This document shows positions 8,587 through 17,574 of a DNA stretch of 63,891 bases, piece after piece (the stretch's first letter is position 1; the number at the start of each line of letters is the position of its first letter). Location: NCBI GenBank assembly GCA_002733575.1, contig NVWB01000013.1:1-63891 (forward strand). Direction: 5' to 3'. A program made the translations under genes and the position numbers. The notes under the pieces were generated by a model. The model had not been told where the DNA came from and did no database searches. It saw only the letters and a program-made list of their open reading frames with translations. This stretch comes from Blastopirellula sp. Lineage in GTDB: Bacteria; Planctomycetota; Planctomycetia; Pirellulales; Pirellulaceae.

Positions 8587-9708
8587 ATGAGTGTCTTGCG
8601 ATTTAACTCGAACGAAACGCCTTCGTTAGGAATTGAGATCGAGCTTGGAATTGTCGACGAGCAAACGCTGGATCTATCCAGTTCGTGTCAAGCTATACTT
8701 GATAACCTGCCCCCTTCGTTAGCTGGCCTGCTCAAGCCGGAATTAATGCAATGCTGCGTTGAAATTAACACAGGCGTCTGCAAAACCGTGGGCGAAGCCG
8801 AGATCGACTTGCGTGCGAAAATTCTTGCGTTAGAAGGCGTAACCGATTCGCTCGGCTTACGCTTATGGTGGGGCGCCACACATCCATTTGGGAAATGGGG
8901 AAATCAACAAGTGACGCCCAATCAACGCTATCTGGATTTAGTGGAACTGCTGCAAGAGATGGCCCGGCGTTTAGTCACCAATGGCCTGCATGTGCATGTT
9001 GGTGTAGATTCTGGCGATAAAGCGGTGATGATTTGCGACCGTATTATGCAACACTTGCCGTTGATTTTATCACTAACTTGCAGCAGCCCTTATTGGGAAA
9101 ACCGAGACACCGGTCTCTCTTCCCATCGCAGTAAAATCATGGAAGGTTTACCCACCGCGGGGCTGCCAACCTTGATGCGTAACTGGAGTGAATACGTGTG
9201 GCTGGTGAATCACATGGAAGATACTGGGTTCATCAACACGATTCGAGAAATCTGGTGGGACGTTCGACCCCATCATAGCTTCGGCACGGTCGAAGTTCGC
9301 GTTTGTGATATGCCTGGGAACTTAGAAGATGTGTTGGCAGTCGCCGCGATGATTCAATGTTTGGTCAAAGCACTCTCCGATCAAATCGACCATGGGGCTT
9401 ACCAACATGATTGCCACCCGATGATGGTTCGGCAAAACAAATGGAGAGCGGCTCGTTTTGGAACCGAGGCCCAGTTAGTGAATTCTTATACCTACGAAGT
9501 CGAATCGGTTTCAAAATCAGTCCAGCGCTTGATCGAAATGCTAGAGCCAACCGCTATAGAACTTGGCTGCTTAGATTATCTAAAAGAAACCCAACGCATC
9601 GCCGACAGCCCAAGCTGGGCCGCCCGGCAACGAGAGATACTAGCAGCCACCGGTGACCCGACCGAAATTGTCAGACGCCTAACCAAGGTTTCGCGTCTTT
9701 CGAGTTGA
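8587..9708 (+). CDS. Carboxylate-amine ligase, glutamate-cysteine ligase type 2 (YbdK-like)
   Basis: The 373-residue product matches the GCS2/YbdK family in length and motifs: SLGIEIELGIVD near the N-terminus (Mg/ATP-binding glutamates), NGLHVHVGVDSGDKAV and the WWDVRPHHSFGTVEVRVCDMP block. Family members carry out ATP-dependent ligation of glutamate to an amine; the E. coli homologue has weak gamma-glutamylcysteine ligase activity. The start ATG follows GGAAAGCG at suitable spacing. It follows the M20 gene closely and is likely in the same operon. The native amine is not known. Confidence 0.9.
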   Translation: MSVLRFNSNETPSLGIEIELGIVDEQTLDLSSSCQAILDNLPPSLAGLLKPELMQCCVEINTGVCKTVGEAEIDLRAKILALEGVTDSLGLRLWWGATHPFGKWGNQQVTPNQRYLDLVELLQEMARRLVTNGLHVHVGVDSGDKAVMICDRIMQHLPLILSLTCSSPYWENRDTGLSSHRSKIMEGLPTAGLPTLMRNWSEYVWLVNHMEDTGFINTIREIWWDVRPHHSFGTVEVRVCDMPGNLEDVLAVAAMIQCLVKALSDQIDHGAYQHDCHPMMVRQNKWRAARFGTEAQLVNSYTYEVESVSKSVQRLIEMLEPTAIELGCLDYLKETQRIADSPSWAARQREILAATGDPTEIVRRLTKVSRLSS

Positions 9709-10099
9709 TCTTTCAAACCGGGTGGCATCGATGACGATTCTGGAGTTGGCTCTGCTTCGGGATCAAATGTGTTCGGAACGTCGACGGCGCGGTCACCCAA
9801 TCATTTGCGGCTTGAAGTAGTTGTTAGGTTGATACGATTGTAGCTGGGGAAGAATCTATGCTTTATTGGGCAGAAAATGTAGCCACTTCGCCCATTTTTG
9901 GCTGCGAACATGGCTCAGCCCTGTCTCATAACTTGCCGTACGCTTCTCGCTTTGGTAGTCTGGATGGGTTCTCATTGCCTTGCGATAGACGATAGTAAAC
10001 AACTTGAATTGTTGAGACGTGTTTGATTACCAATCGCTCTCGATTGCGTAGCTTTGCGATTCGATAAAAATAGACCTCCTCAAACTGAAACCACTTGCT
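9709..10099. other. Intergenic region with an inverted copy of a coding-like repeat
   Basis: About 390 bases. Bases 9720-9787, read on the minus strand, encode VDVPNTFDPEAEPTPESSS and correspond to a copy at 29049-29116 on the plus strand, with substitutions mostly at third codon positions. No intact gene surrounds it. The rest looks non-coding; the uvrA promoter should be here. Confidence 0.6.
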
Positions 10100-13027
10100 G
10101 TGGATACTCATAAAAACGATCTACTCTCGCCAGAGTCGGTTGCCGATCTCGAAAAGATTCGCGTTCGCGGGGCTAGAGTTCATAATCTAAAAAACGTCGA
10201 CATCGACATCCCTAGAAACCAACTGGTGGTGCTGACCGGCCCTAGTGGAAGTGGCAAAAGTTCACTGGCGCTCGATACGTTGTTCGCAGAAGGCCAGCGG
10301 CAATATATCGAAAGCTTGTCGACCTATGCACGTCAGTTTCTCAATCAAATGGAACGACCTGACGTTGATCTGATTGATGGGTTGCAGCCCACAATATGTA
10401 TTGACCAACGAACCGGCAGTCAAAATCCACGAAGTACCGTTGCCACGGTGACCGAGATTTACGATTACCTGCGGTTGTTGATGGCCCGGCTAGGTCAGCC
10501 TTATTGCTGGAAATGTGATGAACCGATTTCCCAGCAAACGGCCGAACAGATTCAAGACCGATTGCTCGACTTGCCTGAAAATACCAAGCTGATGTTACTG
10601 GCTCCGCTAGTGCGTGGACGTAAAGGGGCTCATAAAGAAGTCATCGACAAGATTCGCAAAGCAGGTTTATTGCGTGCCCGAGTCGATGGCGAAGTCTATG
10701 AGTTGGAAAATATTCCTGAACTCAATATCCGAAAAAACCATACGATAGAAGCGGTCGTGGATCGGATTATTATCCGTGATGGTCTACGCGCCAGGATGGG
10801 CGATTCCACCGGTTTGGCACTGAAGCTAAGCGAAGGGAGTTTGGTTGCCTGTTATCTTGATACCGATATCGTCGATAAGAAAAACCCGAAAGGAACTTGG
10901 GTCGATGAAGTTTACAGTACCGAACTGGCATGTACTTCGTGTAACTTGAGTTTTATTGATATCGAACCACGGACGTTCAGTTTCAACAGCCCTTATGGTG
11001 CTTGCCCTGTATGTGAAGGACTCGGCGCTAGTGAAGAATTTGACCCTGACTTGGTGGTGCCAGATGCTTCGCTTTCAATTGCCGATGGAGCGATTGCTCC
11101 TTGGAAGTTCCTAACCCCGGCCACGTTGAAAAAACATGAGGAAGAGATTGAACCTTTGCTGACAAAAAGCAAGGTGGACTTCTCCACTCCGTTTGAAGAG
11201 ATTCCAGAATCGGTACGTGAGAAACTGCTGCAAGGGAATACGAAAAAGTTTCTAGGCATTCTGCTGATGCTCGAAAAAGAGTATGCCACCACCAAGCGTA
11301 AAAAACGGCAAGACCAACTCGCCACTTTTCGTGCCGAGGTGATTTGCCACGGCTGCAAAGGTTCACGACTTCGGCCAGAGGCAATCTCGGTGCGTGTGGC
11401 CGACAAGTCGGTGCATGACATCACCCAGATGAACATCAGCGAAGCGTACGAGTTCTTCAGCAAATTGGTTTTCGAAGATTACGAACTGTTAATCGCCGAA
11501 CCGATTTTGCGAGAGATCATCAAACGGCTTGAATTTCTGGAAAAAGTCGGCGCCAATTATCTAACGCTGGACCGATCAGCCGATACGCTGAGTGGAGGCG
11601 AACTACAACGGGTTCGCTTAGCAACTGGGATCGGCAGTGGCTTAGTAGGTGTTTGTTACATTTTAGATGAACCATCGATTGGGTTGCATCCGCGTGATAA
11701 CCGGCGATTGATAGAAGCACTGACCGACTTGCGTGATCAAGGCAACTCGGTATTGGTCGTCGAACACGACGAAGCGATGATGCGGGAAGCAGACCGCTTG
11801 ATTGACATCGGACCAGGTGCAGGTGACTTCGGCGGAAACATTGTGGCCGAAGGCACGCCGGCAGAAGTTCAAGCCAATGTGAATTCAATTACCGGCGACT
11901 ATTTAAGCGGTCGCAAGAAAATTGAATACCCGAAACAACGTCGTCGGATTGCCAAAAGTCGGGCCATTACAATCGACGGAGTATCGACCAACAATCTCAA
12001 AGATGTATCGGCCATGATTCCGCTGAATGTGTTGGTCTGCATCACAGGCGTTTCGGGAAGTGGTAAAAGTTCGTTGATCAACGAGACGTTTGGACCTGCA
12101 TTGCTACGACGATTAGGGTTCCCTTCTGCCAAACCGGGCATACATAAAAGCTTGCGTGGGGCCAATTTGATTGACAAGGTGATTCCCATTGATCAATCGC
12201 CGATTGGACGTACCCCTCGCAGTAACGCGGCCACGTATACCGGCGTGTTCGATGAAATCCGCAAGGTGTTTGCTGGAACCCGTCAAGCCAAACAGTATGG
12301 CTACAACACCAGCCGATTTAGTTTCAACGTCAAAGGCGGACGCTGCGAAGATTGCCAAGGCCAGGGACTACAGAAGATTGAAATGAATTTCCTGCCAGAC
12401 TTGTTTGTCACTTGCCCTACGTGCAGAAGAGCCCGGTTTAATCGACAGACATTGCGAGTACGTTATAAAGAGAAGTCGATTGCCGATGTGTTGGATATGC
12501 CGATTCGTGACGCGGTTTCCTTCTTCGAGAATGTGCCGAATGTGCATCGCGTATTGAAAAGTTTAGACGATGTTGGGCTCGGCTATTTATCACTCGGTCA
12601 GCCGAGCACCACGCTCTCTGGCGGCGAGGCCCAGCGTATCAAACTGGCGACTGAACTATCGAGAGTCGATACCGGTTCGACCTTATATTTATTGGATGAA
12701 CCCACCACCGGATTGCACTTTGAAGACATCCGCCGCCTGCTGAACGTACTCAGCAAATTGGTAGACAAAGGCAATACCGTGGTAGTGATTGAACATAATT
12801 TAGATGTGATCAAATATGCGGATTGGCTGATTGATCTAGGACCAGAAGGTGGTCAAGCTGGTGGGCATATTATCGCAACAGGTACGCCAGAACAAGTGGC
12901 AGAAAACCCCGATAGTTTCACCGGACAGTTCTTGAAGCCACTGCTAAACGGCAGTGCAGAGACCTCGCAAGACGAAAGCGATATCGAAGACGCTGAAAAC
13001 ACGGACAAGGAAGAAACCCATGAGTGA
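10100..13027 (+). CDS. uvrA: Excinuclease ABC subunit A
   Basis: A 975-residue UvrA, the DNA-damage recognition ATPase of nucleotide excision repair. Visible features: first Walker A GPSGSGKSS at residues 47-55, zinc-binding Cys pairs (CTSCNLS...CPVCEG and the later CEDCQGQG...CPTCRR), ABC signatures (LSGGELQRVRLAT and LSGGEAQRIKLAT) with DEPSIGLHPRD and DEPTTGLHFED Walker B regions, and a second Walker A GVSGSGKSS near residue 650. The start is a GTG. An acidic extension ends the protein (DESDIEDAENTDKEE). Its last 8 bases overlap msrA, so the two are translationally coupled. Confidence 0.97.
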   Translation: MDTHKNDLLSPESVADLEKIRVRGARVHNLKNVDIDIPRNQLVVLTGPSGSGKSSLALDTLFAEGQRQYIESLSTYARQFLNQMERPDVDLIDGLQPTICIDQRTGSQNPRSTVATVTEIYDYLRLLMARLGQPYCWKCDEPISQQTAEQIQDRLLDLPENTKLMLLAPLVRGRKGAHKEVIDKIRKAGLLRARVDGEVYELENIPELNIRKNHTIEAVVDRIIIRDGLRARMGDSTGLALKLSEGSLVACYLDTDIVDKKNPKGTWVDEVYSTELACTSCNLSFIDIEPRTFSFNSPYGACPVCEGLGASEEFDPDLVVPDASLSIADGAIAPWKFLTPATLKKHEEEIEPLLTKSKVDFSTPFEEIPESVREKLLQGNTKKFLGILLMLEKEYATTKRKKRQDQLATFRAEVICHGCKGSRLRPEAISVRVADKSVHDITQMNISEAYEFFSKLVFEDYELLIAEPILREIIKRLEFLEKVGANYLTLDRSADTLSGGELQRVRLATGIGSGLVGVCYILDEPSIGLHPRDNRRLIEALTDLRDQGNSVLVVEHDEAMMREADRLIDIGPGAGDFGGNIVAEGTPAEVQANVNSITGDYLSGRKKIEYPKQRRRIAKSRAITIDGVSTNNLKDVSAMIPLNVLVCITGVSGSGKSSLINETFGPALLRRLGFPSAKPGIHKSLRGANLIDKVIPIDQSPIGRTPRSNAATYTGVFDEIRKVFAGTRQAKQYGYNTSRFSFNVKGGRCEDCQGQGLQKIEMNFLPDLFVTCPTCRRARFNRQTLRVRYKEKSIADVLDMPIRDAVSFFENVPNVHRVLKSLDDVGLGYLSLGQPSTTLSGGEAQRIKLATELSRVDTGSTLYLLDEPTTGLHFEDIRRLLNVLSKLVDKGNTVVVIEHNLDVIKYADWLIDLGPEGGQAGGHIIATGTPEQVAENPDSFTGQFLKPLLNGSAETSQDESDIEDAENTDKEETHE

Positions 13028-13571
13028 AGTAAACAATAATTTAGAAGTGGCCATTTTCGGTGGCGGTTGTTTTTGGTGTACCGAGGCCGTGTTCTCAGAA
13101 CTAAAAGGCGTGCAATCAGTCACGTCTGGCTACATCGGTGGCAAATCGGAGAATCCAACCTACGAACAAATCTGCACAGGGCAATCAGGCCACGCCGAAG
13201 TGATTCGCATCGAGTTCAATCCACAACAGATTTCGTTTGAGACCCTGCTTGATATCTTCTTCCAAACCCACGACCCGACCACACTCAACCGACAAGGGGC
13301 CGACACCGGAACCCAATACCGCTCGTCGATCTTCTACAACAACGAACAACAAAAAGACCAAGCCGAACAGTTTATAGAACAGCTTGATGCCAATAACGCC
13401 TTTGCGAGCAAGGTAGTCACCGAAGTTACAGCTGCGACTACGTTCTACCCTGCCGAAGGATATCATCAGAATTATTTTGCGCTGAACCCCAACCAGCAAT
13501 ACTGCGCGATGCTGATACCGCCCAAGATTGATAAGCTGAAGAAATTGTTTGGTGATAAGTTGCGTGGGTAG
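13020..13571 (+). CDS. msrA: Peptide-methionine (S)-S-oxide reductase
   Basis: The 183-residue product has the MsrA active site GGGCFWCTEAVF, with the nucleophilic Cys directly before Phe-Trp, followed by GYIGGKSENPTYEQICTGQSGHAEVI and the HQNYFALNPNQQYC end, typical of the family. It reduces methionine-S-sulfoxide in proteins using thioredoxin. The start is placed at the ATG at 13020, which begins the conserved frame and overlaps the uvrA stop; an upstream in-frame extension lies inside uvrA and is basic and non-conserved. Coupling of a DNA repair gene with a protein-oxidation repair gene is notable. Confidence 0.96.
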   Translation: MSEVNNNLEVAIFGGGCFWCTEAVFSELKGVQSVTSGYIGGKSENPTYEQICTGQSGHAEVIRIEFNPQQISFETLLDIFFQTHDPTTLNRQGADTGTQYRSSIFYNNEQQKDQAEQFIEQLDANNAFASKVVTEVTAATTFYPAEGYHQNYFALNPNQQYCAMLIPPKIDKLKKLFGDKLRG

Positions 13572-13657
13572 ATTTCAGAAGACCAAGAATACTGCTCAAA
13601 AGAGTTCGCCGAAGCAGGCCCAGAAGCGAGCGAAACTTCTGAGCCTGAGTAAGTTCT

Positions 13658-14896
13658 TTACTTCTCGAAGCAGTAAAGCGTATCGACTGATTTCAAATAA
13701 ATTTGATTTCCGGCAACCGCTGGTGAAGCTTGGAACTCGGTGTCGAGTTCGCTCACGGCCACTTCTTCGTACTCGTCTTTCGCTTTGAAGACCGTGATTT
13801 TTCCTTCTTGGCTAAAGCTGTAGATGTTATCGGCGGCCATGAATAACGAGGCCCGATAATTACCGCCCACACGTTGCTGCCAAATGAGTTCGCCGGTTTT
13901 GGCATTCAGGCAAGTGGCCACCCCTTTGTCTTCGATCATAAACATCAGGTCTCCCTTAATGATTTGCGAAGGGCGTTTGGGGGCACCTTTGGCCATGTTC
14001 CAGACAACGCTGCTGTCGGTAATATCGCCGGTCCCTTCCGGCTTGACGGCAATCAACGAATACTCGCCTGATCCGGCGGAAATATAAACCAGCCCATGTT
14101 GATAGAGCGGTCGGGCGGCTGCGTTCATTCCACCATGTCGAACTCGCCACAGTACATCGCCGGTGGCAGGGTCGTAGGTGATCGTTTCCACCGCACTGGG
14201 CATTACTACTTGGCGGCGGCCTTTGTGTTCGAGAATCGTGGCGGTGCTGTAGGCCTTTTTGCGGTCTCCGTTGTCGGTTCCATAGTCGATGTCACGATCT
14301 TTTTTCCAAACGGTCTTGCCGGTCTTTTTGTCGAGTGCCAGTGCGAACTGGTAGTCGTAGCCATCGTAGGCCACGTACAAGTTCTTGTCATCGATCACTG
14401 GAGATGAGCCTGGCCCTCGCCAATGATCACACTCGATGTCGCGGCGTTCCCATAGTTTTTTTCCGGTTGCGGTATCAACACAAGTCGTTCCATAGCTACC
14501 GAAGTGTAAATAGATGCGTCCTTCTTCAATGGCTGGTGTGCAAGAAGCGTAGCTGTTAGTTTTTTCTCGATAACGGGGTTCTGCATTTTCGAAGACCAGC
14601 AGATCATGAATCACTTTGCCAGTCATGCGATCTAAGCATATCGCAAACATTTGCTTGCCATCTTCGGTCGCATTGGTAATCCAAAGTTGGTTGCCCCAGA
14701 TGACTGGCGAAGAATGGGCCTTGCCTTTGAGTGGCAGTTTCCATTTGAGGTTCTTCTCAACATCAAACTCAACCGGCAAGTCTTTCGCGGTCGAGATACC
14801 ATCTCCGTTGGAGCCACGGAATTCGGCCCAGTTTTCATCGGCAACACAGAAAGAAGCAGTGACCAATGTCAGTAGTAGGCACAACAGGGATTTCAT
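13658..14896 (-). CDS. Secreted PQQ-type beta-propeller protein
   Basis: The start is the ATG giving MKSLLCLLLTLVTASFCVA, a signal peptide cut near residue 19; GGAG lies about 10 bases upstream. The 412-residue product begins with NWAEFRGSNGDGIS, the usual opening of planctomycete PQQ-like propeller proteins, and contains repeated blades with AxTGKxxW-type motifs (TGKKLWER, KTGKTVWKKD, TGDVLWRV, TGELIWQQ). These resemble PQQ-dependent dehydrogenase or BamB-like propellers. No dehydrogenase catalytic Asp/Ca site can be assigned, so a structural or binding role in the periplasm is as likely as an enzymatic one. Confidence 0.87.
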   Translation of the reverse strand: MKSLLCLLLTLVTASFCVADENWAEFRGSNGDGISTAKDLPVEFDVEKNLKWKLPLKGKAHSSPVIWGNQLWITNATEDGKQMFAICLDRMTGKVIHDLLVFENAEPRYREKTNSYASCTPAIEEGRIYLHFGSYGTTCVDTATGKKLWERRDIECDHWRGPGSSPVIDDKNLYVAYDGYDYQFALALDKKTGKTVWKKDRDIDYGTDNGDRKKAYSTATILEHKGRRQVVMPSAVETITYDPATGDVLWRVRHGGMNAAARPLYQHGLVYISAGSGEYSLIAVKPEGTGDITDSSVVWNMAKGAPKRPSQIIKGDLMFMIEDKGVATCLNAKTGELIWQQRVGGNYRASLFMAADNIYSFSQEGKITVFKAKDEYEEVAVSELDTEFQASPAVAGNQIYLKSVDTLYCFEK

Positions 14897-15120
14897 CAGG
14901 TGGGTACTCCAGAGAGAGATGGTAGGCAAAGATCGGCTTGGAAAAGTGGGAAAGTCATTATACCGCAGACTTGTACCATTATGAATCAGTAGGCATCAAT
15001 GCGTCAACTCTTCACCACAGATTAGTCAACCGGGCTACGCAAGTAGCGATTTCTCGGTAAAATGGCAGTTACAACCCACTGTAATCACTCGCTGATCATA
15101 AGAACCAGAATACTTGTACT

Positions 15121-15705
15121 ATGAATTTTGCAGCCCTAATTTTCGACTGTGATGGCACTTTGGCCGATACCATGCCTGCACATTACATTGCCTGGCAGCG
15201 GACGATGGACAAATATGGCATCGAGTTTAGCGAAGATCGGTTCTATTCGATGGGTGGAAAACCATCGGATAAGATCATTGAAATCCTGTCAGCAGAGCAA
15301 GGGCTTCAGCTAAACGTCCCTGCGGTTGCCAAAGAAAAAGAACAGTTCTTTATAGATAATCTTGATTCGATTGAACCAATACATGCGGTGACTGAGATCG
15401 TACATGAATACCATGGCAAGATACCGATGGCCGTAGCAACCGGCGCCATGCGTTGGGTGATGGATTTGACCCTGCAACAAATTGGGCTCGATGGCATGTT
15501 TGATGCCAGTGTGGCATCCGAAGATACCGAACTACACAAACCGCATCCCGATGTATTTTTAGAAGCCGCACGACGGTTGAATGTTGACCCGACTAAATGC
15601 CGGGCTTATGAAGACGCCGTGTTTGGGGTGGAGTCTGCCGAGCGTGCTGGCATGGATGTTGTTGATATCACTACTTTTTTTACACCACGACGGATTACTC
15701 CCTAG
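15121..15705 (+). CDS. HAD-superfamily sugar-phosphate phosphatase/phosphoglucomutase-like
   Basis: Encodes 194 residues. Motif I is FDCDGTLADT, with the nucleophilic Asp, motif II lies near AVATGAM, and motif III/IV is KPHPDVFLEAARRL...CRAYEDAVFGVESA. The helical cap between about residues 15 and 80 places it with the beta-phosphoglucomutase/YqaB-like group, so a small sugar phosphate such as fructose-1-phosphate is a likely substrate. The next gene starts 13 bases downstream on the same strand, implying an operon with the thioesterase. Confidence 0.9.
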   Translation: MNFAALIFDCDGTLADTMPAHYIAWQRTMDKYGIEFSEDRFYSMGGKPSDKIIEILSAEQGLQLNVPAVAKEKEQFFIDNLDSIEPIHAVTEIVHEYHGKIPMAVATGAMRWVMDLTLQQIGLDGMFDASVASEDTELHKPHPDVFLEAARRLNVDPTKCRAYEDAVFGVESAERAGMDVVDITTFFTPRRITP

Positions 15706-15718
15706 TCCTAAAATTACT

Positions 15719-16147
15719 ATGCCCGCTATTTACCAACATCGACTGACCGTTGTTCCTGAGAACATTGACGTGCAACAGCATGTCAATAATCTTGTCTACT
15801 TGCGCTGGATGCAAGATGCCGCAGTGGCCCATTCACGCGAACAAGGATGGGGCCGTGAAGAGTACGAAAAGCTCGGCTGCGGTTGGGTCGTTCGCTCGCA
15901 TCAGATCGATTACGCTTTGCCGGCGTTTGAAGGCGATAAAATCTTGGTACTCACCTGGCTTTGTGAATTTCGTAAGGCAACTTGTGTGCGTCGCTATCGA
16001 ATTTTGCGTGAAGAAGATAGCGTTTTACTGGCGCATGCTGAAACAAGCTGGGCCTTTATTAACATGCAAAAACGTCTTCCATCTCGGATTCCGGCCGAAG
16101 TTCTCGATTCTTTTCAGTTAGTGACAGGCGACCAGCAGCCGTCGTAA
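15719..16147 (+). CDS. Hot-dog fold acyl-CoA thioesterase (YbgC/4HBT-like)
   Basis: The start is the ATG giving MPAIYQHRLTVVPENID; the frame is open upstream into the HAD gene but conservation begins here. The 142-residue product has the 4-hydroxybenzoyl-CoA thioesterase pattern: DVQQHVNNLVYLRWMQDAA (Asp followed by His-Val-Asn-Asn and an aromatic Tyr-Leu) and the later SHQIDYALPAFEGD. Such enzymes hydrolyse acyl-CoA or acyl-ACP as tetramers in the cytoplasm. The tight spacing to the HAD gene suggests cotranscription without an obvious metabolic link. Confidence 0.88.
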   Translation: MPAIYQHRLTVVPENIDVQQHVNNLVYLRWMQDAAVAHSREQGWGREEYEKLGCGWVVRSHQIDYALPAFEGDKILVLTWLCEFRKATCVRRYRILREEDSVLLAHAETSWAFINMQKRLPSRIPAEVLDSFQLVTGDQQPS

Positions 16148-16321
16148 TCACTGCAACTGATACGACTTATGCGATTCCATCGGTGGCCAGTGGCAATTAT
16201 TCGCACGCAAGATTTCCTCTCAAAAATACCGCGTTTTTTTGGCCTTTGCTGGAATGAGTTCGTATACTGAAGTAGGCAGGTATCTCTATGCACAAACCCT
16301 AAATTCAAGACGGAAGCCAGT

Positions 16322-17536
16322 TTGCACGATTCTATTTTCAAATTGACGATAACTCTCGCAGCGATTTTAGTTCTGTCGCTGTCTGCCCAGGCTGACTTAT
16401 TCAAGTTGACCAGCGGCGGGCAAATCGAAGGTGAACTAGTCAATCTTCGAGAAAACCCGCGTATCTCGTATGTCGTAAAAACCGAGGCGGGTCAAATTAC
16501 TTTGCCGCGTGCCACGGTAAAACAAGTGATCGAAAAGTCAGCAGCCGAAAAGGACTACGAAGCGATTCTGCCCCAACTAAAAAACACGATAGAAGACCAC
16601 TTAAAAATGGTCGAGTGGTGTCGTGCCAATCGAGTGGAAGAAAAGCGAGTCCTGCACTTGCAAGAAGTTATCCGCTTAGACCCTGATCATGAAAAAGCAC
16701 GAGATGCACTAGGGTACACACAGCATCGTGGTCAATGGATCATCCGCGATGAGTGGATGAAACAACAGGGCTACGTTCGATTTCGCGGTCGATGGATGTT
16801 CAACGAAGATGTCGTAATGCTCCAACGCCTTGAACTGATCAAAGAGCAAGAAATTACCTGGCGGAAGCGATTAAAAACCTGGCTGTCGAATCTTCGCAAA
16901 GGGGGATCACGATCTCTCGAAGCGCAGAAAGAGATTCCTAGAATTAAAGATCCTCTGGCAGGTAAAATTCTGATTGAGCTGGTCGAAAAAGAAAAGAACG
17001 AAAAGGTGAAGGTGCTCCTAATCGAAGCCTTGTCTAATCTCGAAATTGGTTCCGTGACATTCACCCTGGCAAAACTGGCTATGGGAGACCCGTATGCTTC
17101 GGTACGAGACCAAGCCACAATTGCCTTAGAAAATCGTGATAACCGAATTGCTGTCGGCTACTTGGTTCAGCAATTGAGGAGCCCTCTTAATTCAACGGTC
17201 AACCGGAGTGCGGTTGTGCTGGGAAGATTAAAGCCGGTTGCGGCTACCGTTCCATTAATGGACGCACTGGTGACTTCGCATAAGTATCAAGTAACCCAAG
17301 GCGGGATACCAGGTCAAACCAGCGCAGGATTTGGAAACGACGGAAGTGGTGGAATGACTTTTGGCACGCCTAAGGCCAAAATCATTACTCAAGCTCACCA
17401 GAATGATGCGGTGCTGTCGGCGTTATTAAATGTCGTCGAAAGCGAGGTCAACTTCCGGTTTGACGAATCAAGTTGGAAACTCTGGCACGCCAACAAAAAA
17501 GTCCCGCTCGATGTCGATCTCCGACGAAACGAGTAA
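16322..17536 (+). CDS. Secreted HEAT-repeat-like conserved protein
   Basis: Encodes 404 residues from a TTG start, chosen because GGAAG lies 6 bases before it and a signal peptide follows at once (LTITLAAILVLSLSAQA). The mature N-terminus has a beta-rich segment (FKLTSGGQIEGELVN) common in planctomycete exported proteins, then RGQWIIRDEWMKQQGYVRFRG repeats, and from about residue 205 helical HEAT/armadillo-like units (LAGKILIELVEKEKNEKVKV, ALSNLEIGSVTFTLAKLAMG). Function unknown; a protein-binding exported scaffold is the best inference. It is convergent with the large surface protein gene, 38 bases away. Confidence 0.75.
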   Translation: MHDSIFKLTITLAAILVLSLSAQADLFKLTSGGQIEGELVNLRENPRISYVVKTEAGQITLPRATVKQVIEKSAAEKDYEAILPQLKNTIEDHLKMVEWCRANRVEEKRVLHLQEVIRLDPDHEKARDALGYTQHRGQWIIRDEWMKQQGYVRFRGRWMFNEDVVMLQRLELIKEQEITWRKRLKTWLSNLRKGGSRSLEAQKEIPRIKDPLAGKILIELVEKEKNEKVKVLLIEALSNLEIGSVTFTLAKLAMGDPYASVRDQATIALENRDNRIAVGYLVQQLRSPLNSTVNRSAVVLGRLKPVAATVPLMDALVTSHKYQVTQGGIPGQTSAGFGNDGSGGMTFGTPKAKIITQAHQNDAVLSALLNVVESEVNFRFDESSWKLWHANKKVPLDVDLRRNE

Positions 17537-17574
17537 GGTCATTGGGCTGAATGGCCTAAAGTCTCTTGCTTTAT

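Noticed and set aside
9926..10111. 61-codon minus-strand frame overlapping the uvrA start
   Set aside because: No similarity or ribosome-binding site; it occupies the expected uvrA promoter.
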